64,000 nucleotides of DNA from positions 1-64,000 of the forward strand of contig NZ_JACZDF010000002.1 in NCBI RefSeq assembly GCF_014852685.1, written 5' to 3'. How positions within the stretch are numbered: position 1 is the stretch's first letter; each line of letters begins with the position of its first letter. This stretch comes from Flavimobilis rhizosphaerae. Its GTDB lineage: Bacteria > Actinomycetota > Actinomycetes > Actinomycetales > Cellulomonadaceae. Below, one piece after another: positions 33,802 to 43,046 of the stretch. Under the pieces are notes generated by a model, which saw only the letters and a program-made list of their open reading frames with translations, searched no databases and was not told where the DNA came from. A program made the position numbers and the translations under genes.

Positions 33802-34203
33802 TCAGAACAGTGGCGACAGGCGCCCAGGGGCTCTTACGAGGTCGTCGGTGAGTCGCTGCACGAGCTGCTCGGTGACACGCTCGAGCTCCGAGCGCACCCG
33901 ACGACCGTACTCCTGCACGTCGCTCTCGAGGTCACGCAGCTCTTCGATGTCGAGCACCGCGGACGCCGACAGGTCGCCGCGCACGAGCGTCGTCATGCGG
34001 ACGTGGTCGGGCGGCGTGACGTCGGAGAGCGCGCCCGACGCGACGAGCCCCAGCCGGTCGGGGATGAGCGCAGCCGACACCGAGAGGTCGATGCGGGCGC
34101 GCAGGAGCCGACGCCAGTGCTGGACGCGGTTCATCTCCGCCCGGAGCGCACGACGGCGCGCCCGGAGGGACTCCGTGTCGTCCAGGAGCGGTCGGGTGCT
34201 CAC
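33802..34203 (-). CDS. RsiG-like helical protein
   Basis: The 133-residue protein is mostly alpha-helical. The segment VQHWRRLLRARIDL near residues 26-40 resembles the helical hairpin of RsiG, the anti-sigma factor of Streptomyces that binds cyclic-di-GMP through an ExxxSxxRxxxQxxxD motif. Aligned that way, this protein keeps the first arginine and the aspartate but has M, Q and R in place of E, S and Q, so nucleotide binding may be lost or changed. The family call is tentative. It has a GTG start and lies between crp and nth. Confidence 0.5.
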   Translation of the reverse strand: MSTRPLLDDTESLRARRRALRAEMNRVQHWRRLLRARIDLSVSAALIPDRLGLVASGALSDVTPPDHVRMTTLVRGDLSASAVLDIEELRDLESDVQEYGRRVRSELERVTEQLVQRLTDDLVRAPGRLSPLF

Positions 34204-34298
34204 TGCGGGGCCTCAGCCTTCGTCGTCTCGTCGTGGTGCTACGGCAAGTTCATCGGCCGTCAGGGCCCGCGCCTTGAGGATTCTGGCGAGACGACGCC

Positions 34299-34310
34299 TA
34301 GGATTCCGGC
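34299..34310 (+). promoter_or_regulatory. -10 box of nth, leaderless type
   Basis: TAGGAT (34299-34304) lies 6 nt before the nth ATG, with a TTGAGG (34274-34279) 19 bp further upstream. Confidence 0.55.
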
Positions 34311-35039
34311 ATGCCACGACCTGCGACCGGCCCGGACGTCTCGCGCACTGCGCTCGTGCGCCGCGCCCGTCGGATCGTGCGCGTCCTCGGCGTCGTGCAC
34401 CCCGACGCACGCTGCGAGCTCGACTTCACGACGCCGCTCGAGCTGCTCGTCGCGACGGTCCTGTCCGCGCAGTCGACGGACGTCCGCGTCAACCAGGTGA
34501 CGCCCGAGCTCTTCGTGGCATACCCCGACGCTCTCGCGTACGCGCAGGCCGACGTGACCGACGTCGAGGAGATCATCCGACCGACCGGCTTCCAGCGCGC
34601 CAAGGCGCGCTCCCTCGTCGGCATCGGTCAGGCGCTCGTCGAACGGCACGACGGTGAGGTGCCGGCGCGTCTCGAGGATCTCGTCACGCTCCCCGGGGTG
34701 GGCCGCAAGACTGCGAACGTCGTGCTCGGAGACGCGTTCGGCGTGCCGGGACTCACGGTCGACACGCACCTCGGCAGGCTCGCGCGCCGGCTTGGCTGGA
34801 CCGACGAGGAGGACCCCGTCAAGGCCGAGACGGCCATCGGATCGCTCTTCGAGCGCAAGGACCTCACGCTCGTCTCGCACCGGCTCATCTTCCACGGGCG
34901 GCGCGTGTGCCACGCCCGGCGCCCTGCGTGCGGCGCGTGCGCGGTCGCGCGCTGGTGCCCGTCGGCAGGCGTCGGCGAGTCCGACCCTGACGTCGCGCGG
35001 ACGCTCATCCGCGGCGAGATCGTCGACCCGGACGCCTGA
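34311..35039 (+). CDS. nth: Endonuclease III
   Basis: This 242-residue DNA glycosylase/AP lyase removes oxidised pyrimidines. It has the helix-hairpin-helix [13 protein letters not shown] with the catalytic lysine, the catalytic aspartate in VDTHLGRLA, and a [4Fe-4S] cluster motif C-X6-C-X2-C-X5-C near residues 200-216. The start lies 6 nt from a -10 box and no ribosome-binding site is visible, which supports leaderless translation. The N-terminus is about 20 residues longer than in E. coli, as usual in actinobacteria. Confidence 0.96.
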   Translation: MPRPATGPDVSRTALVRRARRIVRVLGVVHPDARCELDFTTPLELLVATVLSAQSTDVRVNQVTPELFVAYPDALAYAQADVTDVEEIIRPTGFQRAKARSLVGIGQALVERHDGEVPARLEDLVTLPGVGRKTANVVLGDAFGVPGLTVDTHLGRLARRLGWTDEEDPVKAETAIGSLFERKDLTLVSHRLIFHGRRVCHARRPACGACAVARWCPSAGVGESDPDVARTLIRGEIVDPDA

Positions 35040-35069
35040 CCCGGGACCGCAGGTCCCGGAACGGGGCCG

Positions 35070-35966
35070 CTACAGGCGGCCGAGGTGCTCGAGCAGCAGC
35101 GCCGTGACCCGCTCGGGCGCCTCCTCGTGCGGGAAGTGCCCGACGCCGTCGATCATCTCGAAGCGGAAGTCGCGGCACAGCGCGGCAGCGTCGAGCTCGA
35201 TGCCGTCCGCGCGCAGGAACGGATCCTGCGCACCGTGGACGAGCATCGTCGGCACCGCGATCGGACGCCGCACGACCGAGAGGAACCGCCGTCCGTCGAT
35301 CCGCGGCGCGGACCGCACGATCCAGCGCAGCGGCTCGAGCGCGTTGTGCGCCGCGAACGGCACTTGCATCGCCGAGTCGTACGTCGCGAGCTCATCGCTG
35401 CTCCGCGCGACCACCGAGCCGTCGGCGACGATCCGGCCTGCCAGGCCGTCGCGCAGCTGCCGCTCCGGCACGGACGGCAGCTGGACGAGCGCGAGGTACC
35501 GCGCGACGTGTGGCGTGAGCACGGCGCGCAGGCGCCGGTGCATGCGCGCCGGGTGCGGGCACGCGAGCGCGACGACGGACTCCGTCACCGCAGGCTGCAG
35601 GCTCGGCATCGACCACGCGACGTGCGCTCCGAGCCCGTGCCCGACGATCGTCGCCGACGACGCACCGAGCGAGCGCACGACCCCCGCGACGTCGCGCGTG
35701 CGCGTGAGCACGTCGTAGCCGAGCGGCGGCTTGTCGGACGCTCCCGTGCCGCGCAGGTCGAGCGCGACCGCCCGGTACCCGGCCGCACCGAGCGCCTCGA
35801 GCTGGTGCCGCCACGTCCACCAGAACTGCGGGAACGAGTGGAGGAGGACGACGAGCGGACCGTCCTCGGGCCCGGCCTCCGCGACGTGGAAGCGGGTGCC
35901 GTTCGCCGAGACGAAGCCGTGGCGCCACGGCCCGTCGATGAGGACGGTGGAGAAGTCGGCGGTCAC
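35070..35966 (-). CDS. Alpha/beta-hydrolase-fold protein without a standard nucleophile
   Basis: The 298-residue protein looks like an epoxide hydrolase or haloalkane dehalogenase relative ([32 protein letters not shown], and a late [13 protein letters not shown] with the catalytic histidine). At the nucleophile elbow it has GHGLGA, so the usual Asp or Ser is a glycine. The enzyme may have lost hydrolysis or may be a binding or structural protein. The GTG start overlaps the glnR stop by 4 bp, so it is co-translated with a nitrogen regulator. Confidence 0.85.
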   Translation of the reverse strand: MTADFSTVLIDGPWRHGFVSANGTRFHVAEAGPEDGPLVVLLHSFPQFWWTWRHQLEALGAAGYRAVALDLRGTGASDKPPLGYDVLTRTRDVAGVVRSLGASSATIVGHGLGAHVAWSMPSLQPAVTESVVALACPHPARMHRRLRAVLTPHVARYLALVQLPSVPERQLRDGLAGRIVADGSVVARSSDELATYDSAMQVPFAAHNALEPLRWIVRSAPRIDGRRFLSVVRRPIAVPTMLVHGAQDPFLRADGIELDAAALCRDFRFEMIDGVGHFPHEEAPERVTALLLEHLGRL

Positions 35967-36688
35967 TGCGGTCCTTCGTGCGGGGCGGGGTCGGCCGGGG
36001 CCTGGGCGCGACGTGAGGAGGGCGGGTCGAAGCGGTAGCCGACGTTGCGGACGGTGCCGATGAGCTGCTCGTGCTCAGGGCCGAGCTTCGCGCGCAGGCG
36101 CCGCACGTGGACGTCGACCGTCCGCGTCCCACCGTAGTAGTCGTAACCCCAGACCTCCTGGAGGAGCTGCGCCCGCGTGAAGACACGGCCCGGGTGCGCG
36201 CCGAGGCACTTGAGGAGCTCGAACTCCTTGTACGTGAGGTCGATCGGCTCGCCGCGCACCTTGACGGTGTACCCGCTCGGGTCGATGACGAGGTCGCCCG
36301 ACGAGATTTCCTCCGAGTCCGGGCCGGAGGCACCGCTCGCACGCGAACGCTCGACCGCGAGCCGCAGCCGCGCCTCGACCTCGGCGGGTGACGCCTGCTC
36401 GAGGAGCAGGTCGGTCGCGCCCCACTCGGCCGTGACGACGGTGAGCCCACCCTCGGACAGCACGAGCACGAGCGGCACGTCGAGCTCCGCCGCCGCGACG
36501 ACCCTGCACATGCTGCGTGCGCCTGCGAGGTCGCGGCGCGCGTCGAGCAGCACGACGTCCGCGTCCTGCGTGGCGAGGAGCGCCGACGGCTCGGGCGGCG
36601 CGACGTGCACGCGGTGACCGAGGAGACCGAGTGCGGGAAGCACCTGGGACGACGCCTCCGCGGACGAGGTGAGCAGCAGAAGGTCCAT
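35963..36688 (-). CDS. glnR: GlnR-type orphan response regulator
   Basis: The 241-residue protein closely fits GlnR, the OmpR-like global nitrogen regulator of actinobacteria. It opens [20 protein letters not shown], has the degenerate receiver segment [14 protein letters not shown] and [15 protein letters not shown], and ends in a winged helix with [53 protein letters not shown]. As in other GlnR proteins the phosphorylation pocket is incomplete, and no kinase lies nearby. GGAGGGAGGACG precedes the ATG. It should act as a dimer on ammonium-assimilation genes. Confidence 0.9.
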   Translation of the reverse strand: MDLLLLTSSAEASSQVLPALGLLGHRVHVAPPEPSALLATQDADVVLLDARRDLAGARSMCRVVAAAELDVPLVLVLSEGGLTVVTAEWGATDLLLEQASPAEVEARLRLAVERSRASGASGPDSEEISSGDLVIDPSGYTVKVRGEPIDLTYKEFELLKCLGAHPGRVFTRAQLLQEVWGYDYYGGTRTVDVHVRRLRAKLGPEHEQLIGTVRNVGYRFDPPSSRRAQAPADPAPHEGPQ

Positions 36689-36872
36689 CGACGTCCTCCC
36701 TCCTGCCAGTGTTCCTGCGGGTCCGAGCCTGAGATTACAGGTCGGCGCAGCCGATTCGGCGTGCTCGACCGATCTCTGGGAAGATCGACGAGGCTCGCGT
36801 CGTCGCCCGAAGGTCGGCGGAGCCGTGAGGCGCCGACCGGCGCCCCACGTCGAGACCCTCCCAGGACGTGCA

Positions 36873-37607
36873 GTGAGCAGATCGACCCGCGCCGTCGTGA
36901 CGGCCGTGGCTGCCTCCCTCCTTGCAGCTGCGGCGTTCCTCGGTGCGACAGGCGTCTCTGGCGCGGTCGCCCTCCTCGTCGTCGTGCTCGCGATCGGCTG
37001 GCCGCGCCTGCTCGACCTCCCGTCGGGCGCAGGCTCGACGACGGTCCTCGCGCTCGTGGGCCTTGGTGGCGTCGCCGCGGTCGTCCTCGACGGCGGCACG
37101 CTCGGCACCCTGCCGTTCGTCGTTGCGTGCGGGCTCGTCCTCGCGTTCCTCGTCGAGATGCTGCGCCGTGACGGGCGCCCGCGGCTCGTCGAGTCCCTCA
37201 CGGGGACGGTCGCCGGCCTCGTCGTCGCGGCGTGCGGCGCGGGCTGGACCGCCGTCGTCGAGCATGACGGCGGACCGGACCTCGTCGTCGTGAGCGCGGG
37301 CGCGCTCGCGGCCGCGAGCGTCGCCGCGGTGCTCGTCCCCTGGAAGGGCTGGTCGAGCGTCGGCGTCGCGGTCGCCGCAGGCGCCGCCGTGGGCACCGGA
37401 ATCGCTGCGCTCGTTCCGGTGACGGCACTCGGCGAGGGCGTCGTCGTCGGTGCGTTCGCGGGCGTGCTGGCCGCATCCCTCCACGTGCTCCTCGAGAAGC
37501 TGCCTGCGTCGACGTCCCGTTGGGGCGGCGTCGCGAGCGCCGTCGTGCCGGTCCTCGTGCTTGGCGTCGTCGCGTACGTCGTCGGCGACCTCCTCGGCGC
37601 CCTGTAG
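36873..37607 (+). CDS. Polytopic membrane protein of unknown function
   Basis: The 244-residue protein consists almost only of hydrophobic helices, about seven, with a short basic N-terminus (MSRSTR). I chose the GTG at 36873 with AGGAC 6 bp upstream; the frame is open further 5' but that sequence has no membrane-protein character. It faces away from glnR across 184 bp in which I see no clear operator. No catalytic motif is present. Confidence 0.75.
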   Translation: MSRSTRAVVTAVAASLLAAAAFLGATGVSGAVALLVVVLAIGWPRLLDLPSGAGSTTVLALVGLGGVAAVVLDGGTLGTLPFVVACGLVLAFLVEMLRRDGRPRLVESLTGTVAGLVVAACGAGWTAVVEHDGGPDLVVVSAGALAAASVAAVLVPWKGWSSVGVAVAAGAAVGTGIAALVPVTALGEGVVVGAFAGVLAASLHVLLEKLPASTSRWGGVASAVVPVLVLGVVAYVVGDLLGAL

Positions 37608-37683
37608 TTGCGCTCGGTGCCGCGGCGGCCGCGGCCCGTGGACGAGCCCGGCGGCGCCTTGCGCCGGCGGCTAGGATCAGGGC

Positions 37684-37797
37684 ATGAATATCGAGCTGCT
37701 TGAGGGTGTGTTCATCGGCCTGCTGGTCGCCGCAACCGTGACCATCACGTGGTTCGCGGGCTTCGTCGTCTTCCGGCTCTACAAGGGACAGCGCTGA
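37684..37797 (+). CDS. 37-residue single-helix membrane microprotein
   Basis: This small gene starts with ATG 6 nt after a TAGGAT box (37672-37677), the leaderless layout seen for several genes here. The product opens MNIELLEG, has one membrane helix of about 22 residues and ends in the positively charged RLYKGQR, which by the positive-inside rule places the C-terminus in the cytoplasm. The sequence looks like a real conserved membrane peptide rather than chance coding. It resembles small proteins seen in other actinobacterial genomes, but I know of no function. Confidence 0.7.
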   Translation: MNIELLEGVFIGLLVAATVTITWFAGFVVFRLYKGQR

Positions 37798-37866
37798 GCC
37801 GGGCGCCGGCGACGCAGCCGGCGCCTCGCCCAGCCCCATCCCATCGATCTGCACCGGAGATTCACC

Positions 37867-38397
37867 GTGGCCTTCGCCTTCCCTGACGGACTCGCCCCCG
37901 AGGCCTACCCGCTCGCCTGGCTCGTCGGCCGCTGGAGCGGCGCGGGCGTCATCAAGTACCCGGACATCCCGGAAGCCGCGTTCGTCCAGGACGTGACGTT
38001 CGACCACGACGGCGGCCCGTACCTCCGCTACGAGTCGACGATCCGCCTGCCCGCGGCCGACGACGAGTCCGAGCCGACCGTGTGGTCGACCGAGACGGGC
38101 TACTGGCGCGTGGCCCCCGAGCCCTTCGAGGGCATCGGCGAGGGCCAGACGTCGCTCGAGGTCCTCCTCGCCGACCCGGCGGGACGCGTGAGCGTTTACC
38201 TCGGTGTCATCGGCAACGGCCGCGTCGACCTCGGTTCCGACTTCATCGCGCGCACCGGCACAGGTGCGGACGTCACGGCGTCCAAGCGTATGTACGGACT
38301 CGTCGAAGGTCGCCTCCTGTGGGCGTGGGACCTCGCCGCGTTCGGCAAGCCGCTGCAGAACTACGCGTCGGCCGAGCTCGACCGCGTCACGGAGTGA
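37867..38397 (+). CDS. Nitrobindin-like (FABP-type) beta-barrel protein
   Basis: The 176-residue protein fits the nitrobindin/THAP4-like family of 10-stranded barrels: the LVGRWSGAG motif near residue 20, YLRYES, ETGYWRV and a C-terminal strand. Heme-binding members isomerise peroxynitrite and have a proximal histidine near the C-terminus. At the corresponding place this protein reads LQNYASAEL, without a histidine, so heme binding is doubtful. The GTG start has GGAGA upstream. It sits 4 bp before ygfZ. Confidence 0.8.
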   Translation: MAFAFPDGLAPEAYPLAWLVGRWSGAGVIKYPDIPEAAFVQDVTFDHDGGPYLRYESTIRLPAADDESEPTVWSTETGYWRVAPEPFEGIGEGQTSLEVLLADPAGRVSVYLGVIGNGRVDLGSDFIARTGTGADVTASKRMYGLVEGRLLWAWDLAAFGKPLQNYASAELDRVTE

Positions 38398-38401
38398 CGC
38401 G

Positions 38402-39544
38402 ATGACGGGCGACGACGTCGTGCAGGTCCGCCGGAGCCCCGTGCTCGGGCGCCGCGGCGCGGTGCCCGCACTCGCGCCCGACGAGGGCGTCGCCTGGCAC
38501 TACGGCGACCCTTTCGGCGAGCAGCGTGCGCTCGAGCGGCGCAACGCGTTCGCAGACCTCTCGCACACGGGCGTCGTCACCGTGACGGGCTCCGACCGGC
38601 TCACGTGGCTCCACTCGCTCACGTCGCAGCACCTCACGGGGCTTGCGCCCCGCACCTCGACCGAGCTGCTCGTCCTCGACCCGCAGGGTCACGTCGAGCA
38701 CGCCGCGGGCGTCGTCGACGACGGCACGACGACGTGGCTGCTCACCGACGGCGACCACGCGGCACCGCTCGCCGCGTGGCTCGACCGGATGCGCTTCATG
38801 ATGCGCGTCGAGGTCGCCGACGTCACCGACGACTGGGCGGCGATCGGCGAGAACGTGCGCGCCGAGGGCCAGGAGGGGGAGCCCGTCACGTGGGTCGACC
38901 CGTGGCCGACGGTCGCGCCCGGCGCGACCCGTTACGGCCCGGCCGACGACGCCCACCCGGGCGTCGACCGTGCGTGGCGGCTCGTCCTCGTGCCGCGTGC
39001 GACGCTCCTCGACGAGGTGCGGGCGCGCGAGGACGCGGGCTGGACCCTCGTCGGCACGTGGGCGACGGAGGCCGCGCGTGTCGCGGCGCTGCGCCCGCGC
39101 CTCGACCTCGACGTGGACGACCGCACGATCCCGCACGAGCTCGACTGGCTGCGCACCGCCGTCCACCTCGCGAAGGGCTGCTACCGCGGTCAGGAGACGA
39201 TCGCGCGCGTCCACAACCTCGGACGCCCGCCGCGGCGTCTCGCGTTCGCGCACCTCGACGGCTCCGAGAACCTCCTGCCCGAGCCGGGTGCCGACGTGAG
39301 CGTCGGCGAGAAGGTCGTCGGGCGTGCGACGTCCGTCGCGATGCACCACGAGCTCGGCCCCATCGCTCTCGTCACCCTCAAGCGGAACGTCGATCCTGCC
39401 GCAGACCTCGTCGTCGCCGCTGAGGGGGGCGTCGTCGCAGCGAGCCAGGAGGTTGTCGTCGCCGCGGAGGGCGTCACGCCGGACCGTCCCGCGCCGCGCG
39501 CGCCTGTCGCGCGAGGACTGGCGCCGCGTCAGCGGCGCGACTGA
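38402..39544 (+). CDS. ygfZ: YgfZ/GcvT-like folate-binding protein
   Basis: The 380-residue protein is of the GcvT-related YgfZ family, which uses folate in iron-sulfur cluster assembly or repair. It carries the family signature KGCYRGQE near residue 260, the N-terminal ADLSHTGVVTVTGSDRLTWLHSLTSQHL segment and a C-terminal barrel. The last 40 residues are a Pro/Arg/Ala-rich extension. Its stop overlaps the next start codon (TGATG). Confidence 0.92.
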   Translation: MTGDDVVQVRRSPVLGRRGAVPALAPDEGVAWHYGDPFGEQRALERRNAFADLSHTGVVTVTGSDRLTWLHSLTSQHLTGLAPRTSTELLVLDPQGHVEHAAGVVDDGTTTWLLTDGDHAAPLAAWLDRMRFMMRVEVADVTDDWAAIGENVRAEGQEGEPVTWVDPWPTVAPGATRYGPADDAHPGVDRAWRLVLVPRATLLDEVRAREDAGWTLVGTWATEAARVAALRPRLDLDVDDRTIPHELDWLRTAVHLAKGCYRGQETIARVHNLGRPPRRLAFAHLDGSENLLPEPGADVSVGEKVVGRATSVAMHHELGPIALVTLKRNVDPAADLVVAAEGGVVAASQEVVVAAEGVTPDRPAPRAPVARGLAPRQRRD

Positions 39545-40635
39545 TGGACACCCCGGCCCGGACCGTCCGCCGCCGGGCCCTGCAGCTGCGCGTCCTTCAG
39601 GGGCGTTCGCGCGTGCGACGGGCGTTTGTGCCCGTCCTCCAGGCCGCGGTCGCGTCGAGCGCCGCGTACGCGTTCGCGTTCTTCGTCCTCGGGCACGAGA
39701 TGCCGTTCTTCGCGCCCATCTCCGCGTGGATCTGCCTCGGCTTCTCCGCGGACCGGGAGCTGCGGCGCGTCGCCGAGCTCGGTGTCGGGGTCGCTCTCGG
39801 CGTGGGTTTCGGCGACCTCGTCGCGCACGGCATCGGCTCGGGTTGGTGGCAGATCGGCGTGACGCTCCTCGCGGCGTCGCTCCTTGCGCGGTTCCTCGAC
39901 CGCGGGCAGATGCTCACGATGCAGGCGGGCGTGCAGGCGATCGTCATCATCGGCATGCCGCAGATGCAGGCGGGGCCTGTCGGACGGTGGACGGACGCGC
40001 TCGTCGGCGGCGTGACCGCGCTGCTCGTCGCGACGCTCACGCCGGGGGACCCGCGGCGCCACGCCCGCACCCTGGGGGCTGAGGCGACGACGGCGCTCGC
40101 CGAGATGCTGCGCGAGCTCGCTGCCGGGCTGCGCACCCACGACATCGACCGCGTGCGCACCGCCCTCGACCGCGGGCGCCGCACGCAGGGCCTCCTCGAG
40201 GACTGGGCCACGTCCGCGCAGGCCGGCCTGCAGAACACGCGGCTCGACGCGGCGTCGCGCCGATTCCGCGCCGACTTCCGGCTGCTCGTCCGGCAGGCGG
40301 AGATGCTCGACCGCGCCGTACGCTCCGTGCGCGTCCTTGCGCGACGCGCGATCTCGATGCCGCCCGACGCCGACGTCGACAGCGTCGGCGAGCTCCTCGG
40401 GCGGTCCGCGCGGGCGACGCAGGTGCTCGCGGCCGTCATCGGCGCAGGCTCGGACCCGACGCCGGCCCGCGGGGCGTTGCGCGACGCCGCGTCGCTCGCC
40501 GACCCTGGGTCGCTCGGTGACGCGGGCTGGCAGGTGCAGTCCCTGGTCATGCTCATGCGCTCACCGCTCGTCGACCTCCTCGAAGCGTCGGGCGAGACGC
40601 CTGAGGCCGCGCGCGAGGCGCTGCCGGAGCTCTAG
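39544..40635 (+). CDS. FUSC-family membrane protein
   Basis: The 363-residue protein has about five or six membrane helices in its first 170 residues with the FUSC/aromatic-acid-exporter character (PFFAPISAWICLGF, then VGVALGVGFGDLVAH, then QAIVIIGMPQM). A helical cytoplasmic domain makes up the rest. Related proteins export aromatic acids or belong to the fusaric acid resistance family, but no partner pump subunit is present. It is coupled to ygfZ by a start/stop overlap and converges with the GNAT gene with a 4-bp overlap of stop codons. Confidence 0.85.
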   Translation: MDTPARTVRRRALQLRVLQGRSRVRRAFVPVLQAAVASSAAYAFAFFVLGHEMPFFAPISAWICLGFSADRELRRVAELGVGVALGVGFGDLVAHGIGSGWWQIGVTLLAASLLARFLDRGQMLTMQAGVQAIVIIGMPQMQAGPVGRWTDALVGGVTALLVATLTPGDPRRHARTLGAEATTALAEMLRELAAGLRTHDIDRVRTALDRGRRTQGLLEDWATSAQAGLQNTRLDAASRRFRADFRLLVRQAEMLDRAVRSVRVLARRAISMPPDADVDSVGELLGRSARATQVLAAVIGAGSDPTPARGALRDAASLADPGSLGDAGWQVQSLVMLMRSPLVDLLEASGETPEAAREALPEL

Positions 40636-41252
40636 TGTGCTTCCCGGACGCCAGGAACGCGGGAGTCGTCCGGTGCTGAGAGGGTGAGCCACTCCTCGTC
40701 GACGACATACCCGAGGCGCAGGTTGGCCCGGAGGATCGCTGCGTTCTCCGCGGAACCTCCGGTGCGGAAGACCTCGACGCCGTCACGCGCGAGCGTGAGG
40801 ACGGAAGCCGCCTTGACGGCTGTACCGAGGCCGAGACCTCGATGGTCGGCCGCGACGACGGTGAAGTCCGTCTCGGCGCGCCCCCCTGCGACATCGAGAT
40901 AGGTGACCGCGAGGGCCCTGCCGTCGTCGTCGATGATCCCGAAGGCTCGGCGCGTCCCGGTCACGCGAGCGGTCGACGGCGTCAGCGCGACGTGCTGGGT
41001 CGCGACGCCGCCGGGGTAGTCGGCCAGCGTCGCCGAGTCGAGTGCAAGAACCGAGCCGAGATCGGCGTCGACCATCTCCCGGACGCTGCCCGCCCTGCGG
41101 CCACGTTCCGTCAGCACCGAGAGCACATCGATGCTGACCCGCGCGGTAGTGAGCTCGGCAGCCCACGAGCGTGAGGTCACCACCCACCCCGCAGCTACCA
41201 GCGCGTGGCGACGCGCGTCGTCGGACCTCATGACGATCTGCTCAGCCTGCAT
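40632..41252 (-). CDS. GNAT-family N-acetyltransferase
   Basis: The 206-residue protein has its acetyl-CoA site in the second half: TDFTVVAADHRGLGLGTAVKAASVLTLARDG matches the GNAT motif A (R/Q-x-x-G-x-G/A form HRGLGLGTA), followed by GGSAENAAILRANLRLGY. The first half is divergent, so it may be half of an ancestral tandem-GNAT protein. The ATG at 41252 follows GGGTGG. The substrate is unknown. Confidence 0.88.
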   Translation of the reverse strand: MQAEQIVMRSDDARRHALVAAGWVVTSRSWAAELTTARVSIDVLSVLTERGRRAGSVREMVDADLGSVLALDSATLADYPGGVATQHVALTPSTARVTGTRRAFGIIDDDGRALAVTYLDVAGGRAETDFTVVAADHRGLGLGTAVKAASVLTLARDGVEVFRTGGSAENAAILRANLRLGYVVDEEWLTLSAPDDSRVPGVREAH

Positions 41253-41296
41253 CCACCCAGTTTGACCTACCGCATCGGGCGCGCACCCGCGCACCG

Positions 41297-41728
41297 CTAC
41301 GCGTCCGCGTCGTAGACGATCGTCACGGGGCCGTCGTTGACGAGCTCGACCTGCATGTCCGCTCCGAAGCGACCCGTGCCGACGGTGACGCCGAGCGCGC
41401 GGAGCTCGGCGACGACCGCGTCGACGAGCGGCTCCGCGACTGCGCCCGGCGCGGCCGCCGTCCACGACGGTCGACGCCCCTTGCGGACGTCGCCGTAGAG
41501 GGTGAACTGGCTGATGACGAGCACGGGCGCGTCGTCGTCGAGAACCGAGCGCTCACCGTCGAGGATCCGCAGGCCCGCCACCTTCGATGCGACAGCCTTT
41601 GCCTGCGCCGGCGTGTCCGTGTGCGTGACGCCGACGAGGACGACGAGGCTCGGCCCGTCGAACGCCGCGAGGACCTCACCGGCGACCGTCACCGAGCAGC
41701 GCGACGCGCGCTGGACGACGACCCTCAC
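41297..41728 (-). CDS. dtd: D-aminoacyl-tRNA deacylase
   Basis: The 143-residue enzyme removes D-amino acids and glycine from mischarged tRNAs. It has the [15 protein letters not shown] start (GTG), the catalytic SQFTLYGD motif near residue 77 and the C-terminal NDGPVT motif (cross-subunit Gly-cisPro), all conserved. It begins 1 nt after the DUF2516 gene, so the two form an operon. Confidence 0.95.
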   Translation of the reverse strand: MRVVVQRASRCSVTVAGEVLAAFDGPSLVVLVGVTHTDTPAQAKAVASKVAGLRILDGERSVLDDDAPVLVISQFTLYGDVRKGRRPSWTAAAPGAVAEPLVDAVVAELRALGVTVGTGRFGADMQVELVNDGPVTIVYDADA

Positions 41729-41729
41729 G

Positions 41730-42053
41730 TCACCACCCCTGCGGCGTGCGCGGCGGGCGGCGCCGGTACGGCGCAACCGCCGGACGCACGTCGACGACGA
41801 AGATGATCGCGGCGACCGCCGCGACGATCGGGAGGAATGTGAACGGGCTGAGGACACCCGGGAACGGCAGCGTGAGGAACCCGACGGCCGTCGCAACCCC
41901 GACGATCGCGAGCCACGCCTGACGCGAGAGCTTGCCCGCGCTCGAGAATGCGTGCGCGGGCGTGCGGATCGCCTCGACGAGCGCGAACACCTCGACCGCG
42001 AACGCGCCGAGCGCGAGGACGAGGATGATGAGGCGCTGAAGTTCGTAGATCAC
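41730..42053 (-). CDS. DUF2516 family membrane protein
   Basis: The 107-residue protein has three hydrophobic helices (near residues 5-28, 46-63 and 68-88) and a basic, proline-rich tail, matching the small DUF2516 family of actinobacteria. It precedes dtd by 1 nt. Function unknown. Confidence 0.85.
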   Translation of the reverse strand: MIYELQRLIILVLALGAFAVEVFALVEAIRTPAHAFSSAGKLSRQAWLAIVGVATAVGFLTLPFPGVLSPFTFLPIVAAVAAIIFVVDVRPAVAPYRRRPPRTPQGW

Positions 42054-42077
42054 CGGAGAGCCGTTCGTTCCGAAGTG

Positions 42078-42848
42078 TCAGGGGATGCGCTGGACCGCGA
42101 GCGGCGCCGCCGCCGCCAGCTCACGCAGCTCGGGGTGCTCGCCCGACGCGAGCGTCGCGAACACCGGGCCGCGCGCCACGATCTTGCCACCCGCGAGGAA
42201 GATCGCCTCGTCCGTCATGCGGGACACGAGCTCGAGGTCGTGCGACACGAGGACGACGGCCGTGCCAAGGTCCTGCGTGATCTCCGCGATGTTCGCCGCG
42301 ATGTCGCCGCGCATCGCCGGGTCGAGCGCCGTGAGGGGCTCGTCGAGCAGAAGGATGTCCGGCCGCCCCGCGATCGCTCGCGCGAGGATGACACGCTGAC
42401 GCTCACCGCCCGAGAGCGTGTACCCCTGACGCTGCGCGACGTGACGGGGGAGCGCGACGACGTCGAGCAGCTCCTCGACGGAACGGTTGACGGTGCGGCC
42501 CGCCTTGCGCGCGTCCTTGAGGCCCTCTTCGACGAGCTTCGTCACCGTGCGAGCACGCTCCGGTTCCGTGAGATCACCCTGGAGCACCCGACGCACCGAC
42601 GACGCGAAGAGCTTCTTGTCGCGGCCCACCCGGTGGACGGCGCGGCCGTTCCACGTCACCGAGCCACGGTCCGGCTTGACGACGCCCTGCATGGCACGCA
42701 GGAGCGTCGTCTTGCCCGCCCCCGACTCGCCGACGACGCCCAGCGGGGCGTCGCCCGGCGTCACCGTGAGACTCACGCCCTGCAGGACGAATGAACGCTC
42801 GTAGCCCGCAAAGAGATCCGTGACGACGAGAGCAGGTGCGGAAGGCAT
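42078..42848 (-). CDS. Orphan ABC transporter ATP-binding protein
   Basis: The 256-residue ATPase has Walker A GESGAGKTT near residue 40, signature LSGGERQR, Walker B ILLLDEPLTALD and an H-loop in VSHDLEL. The region that normally holds the Q-loop reads SSVRRVLQGDLTEPERARTV. It resembles the ATPases of Opp/Dpp or phosphonate importers. No permease or binding-protein gene is adjacent on either side, so it must work with subunits encoded elsewhere or in a non-transport role. Encoded 24 bp upstream of the DUF2516 gene in the same direction. Confidence 0.88.
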   Translation of the reverse strand: MPSAPALVVTDLFAGYERSFVLQGVSLTVTPGDAPLGVVGESGAGKTTLLRAMQGVVKPDRGSVTWNGRAVHRVGRDKKLFASSVRRVLQGDLTEPERARTVTKLVEEGLKDARKAGRTVNRSVEELLDVVALPRHVAQRQGYTLSGGERQRVILARAIAGRPDILLLDEPLTALDPAMRGDIAANIAEITQDLGTAVVLVSHDLELVSRMTDEAIFLAGGKIVARGPVFATLASGEHPELRELAAAAPLAVQRIP

Positions 42849-42961
42849 GAGGATCCGTTCTGTGAAGGTGCCAGGAGGGCCTGTCTCACGGTAACGGGTG
42901 GGAGACGCCCGCGGTTCCGGCGCGTGAGGGAAGGCACAGGTGACCGAGTGCGCCGACGCAG

Positions 42962-43000
42962 AAGACCCGCCCCACCCCTCGTGAGGGTGGGACGGGTCTT
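42962..43000. terminator. Intrinsic terminator
   Basis: AAGACCCGCCCCACCC pairs with GGGTGGGACGGGTCTT (one G-T pair) between the lipoprotein gene end and the ABC ATPase gene start. It probably ends the lipoprotein transcript. Confidence 0.8.
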
Positions 43001-43046
43001 GAGCGTTGTGCTGTGTGCTGGCGGTCGGCCGGCGGGTGCTACGCGG

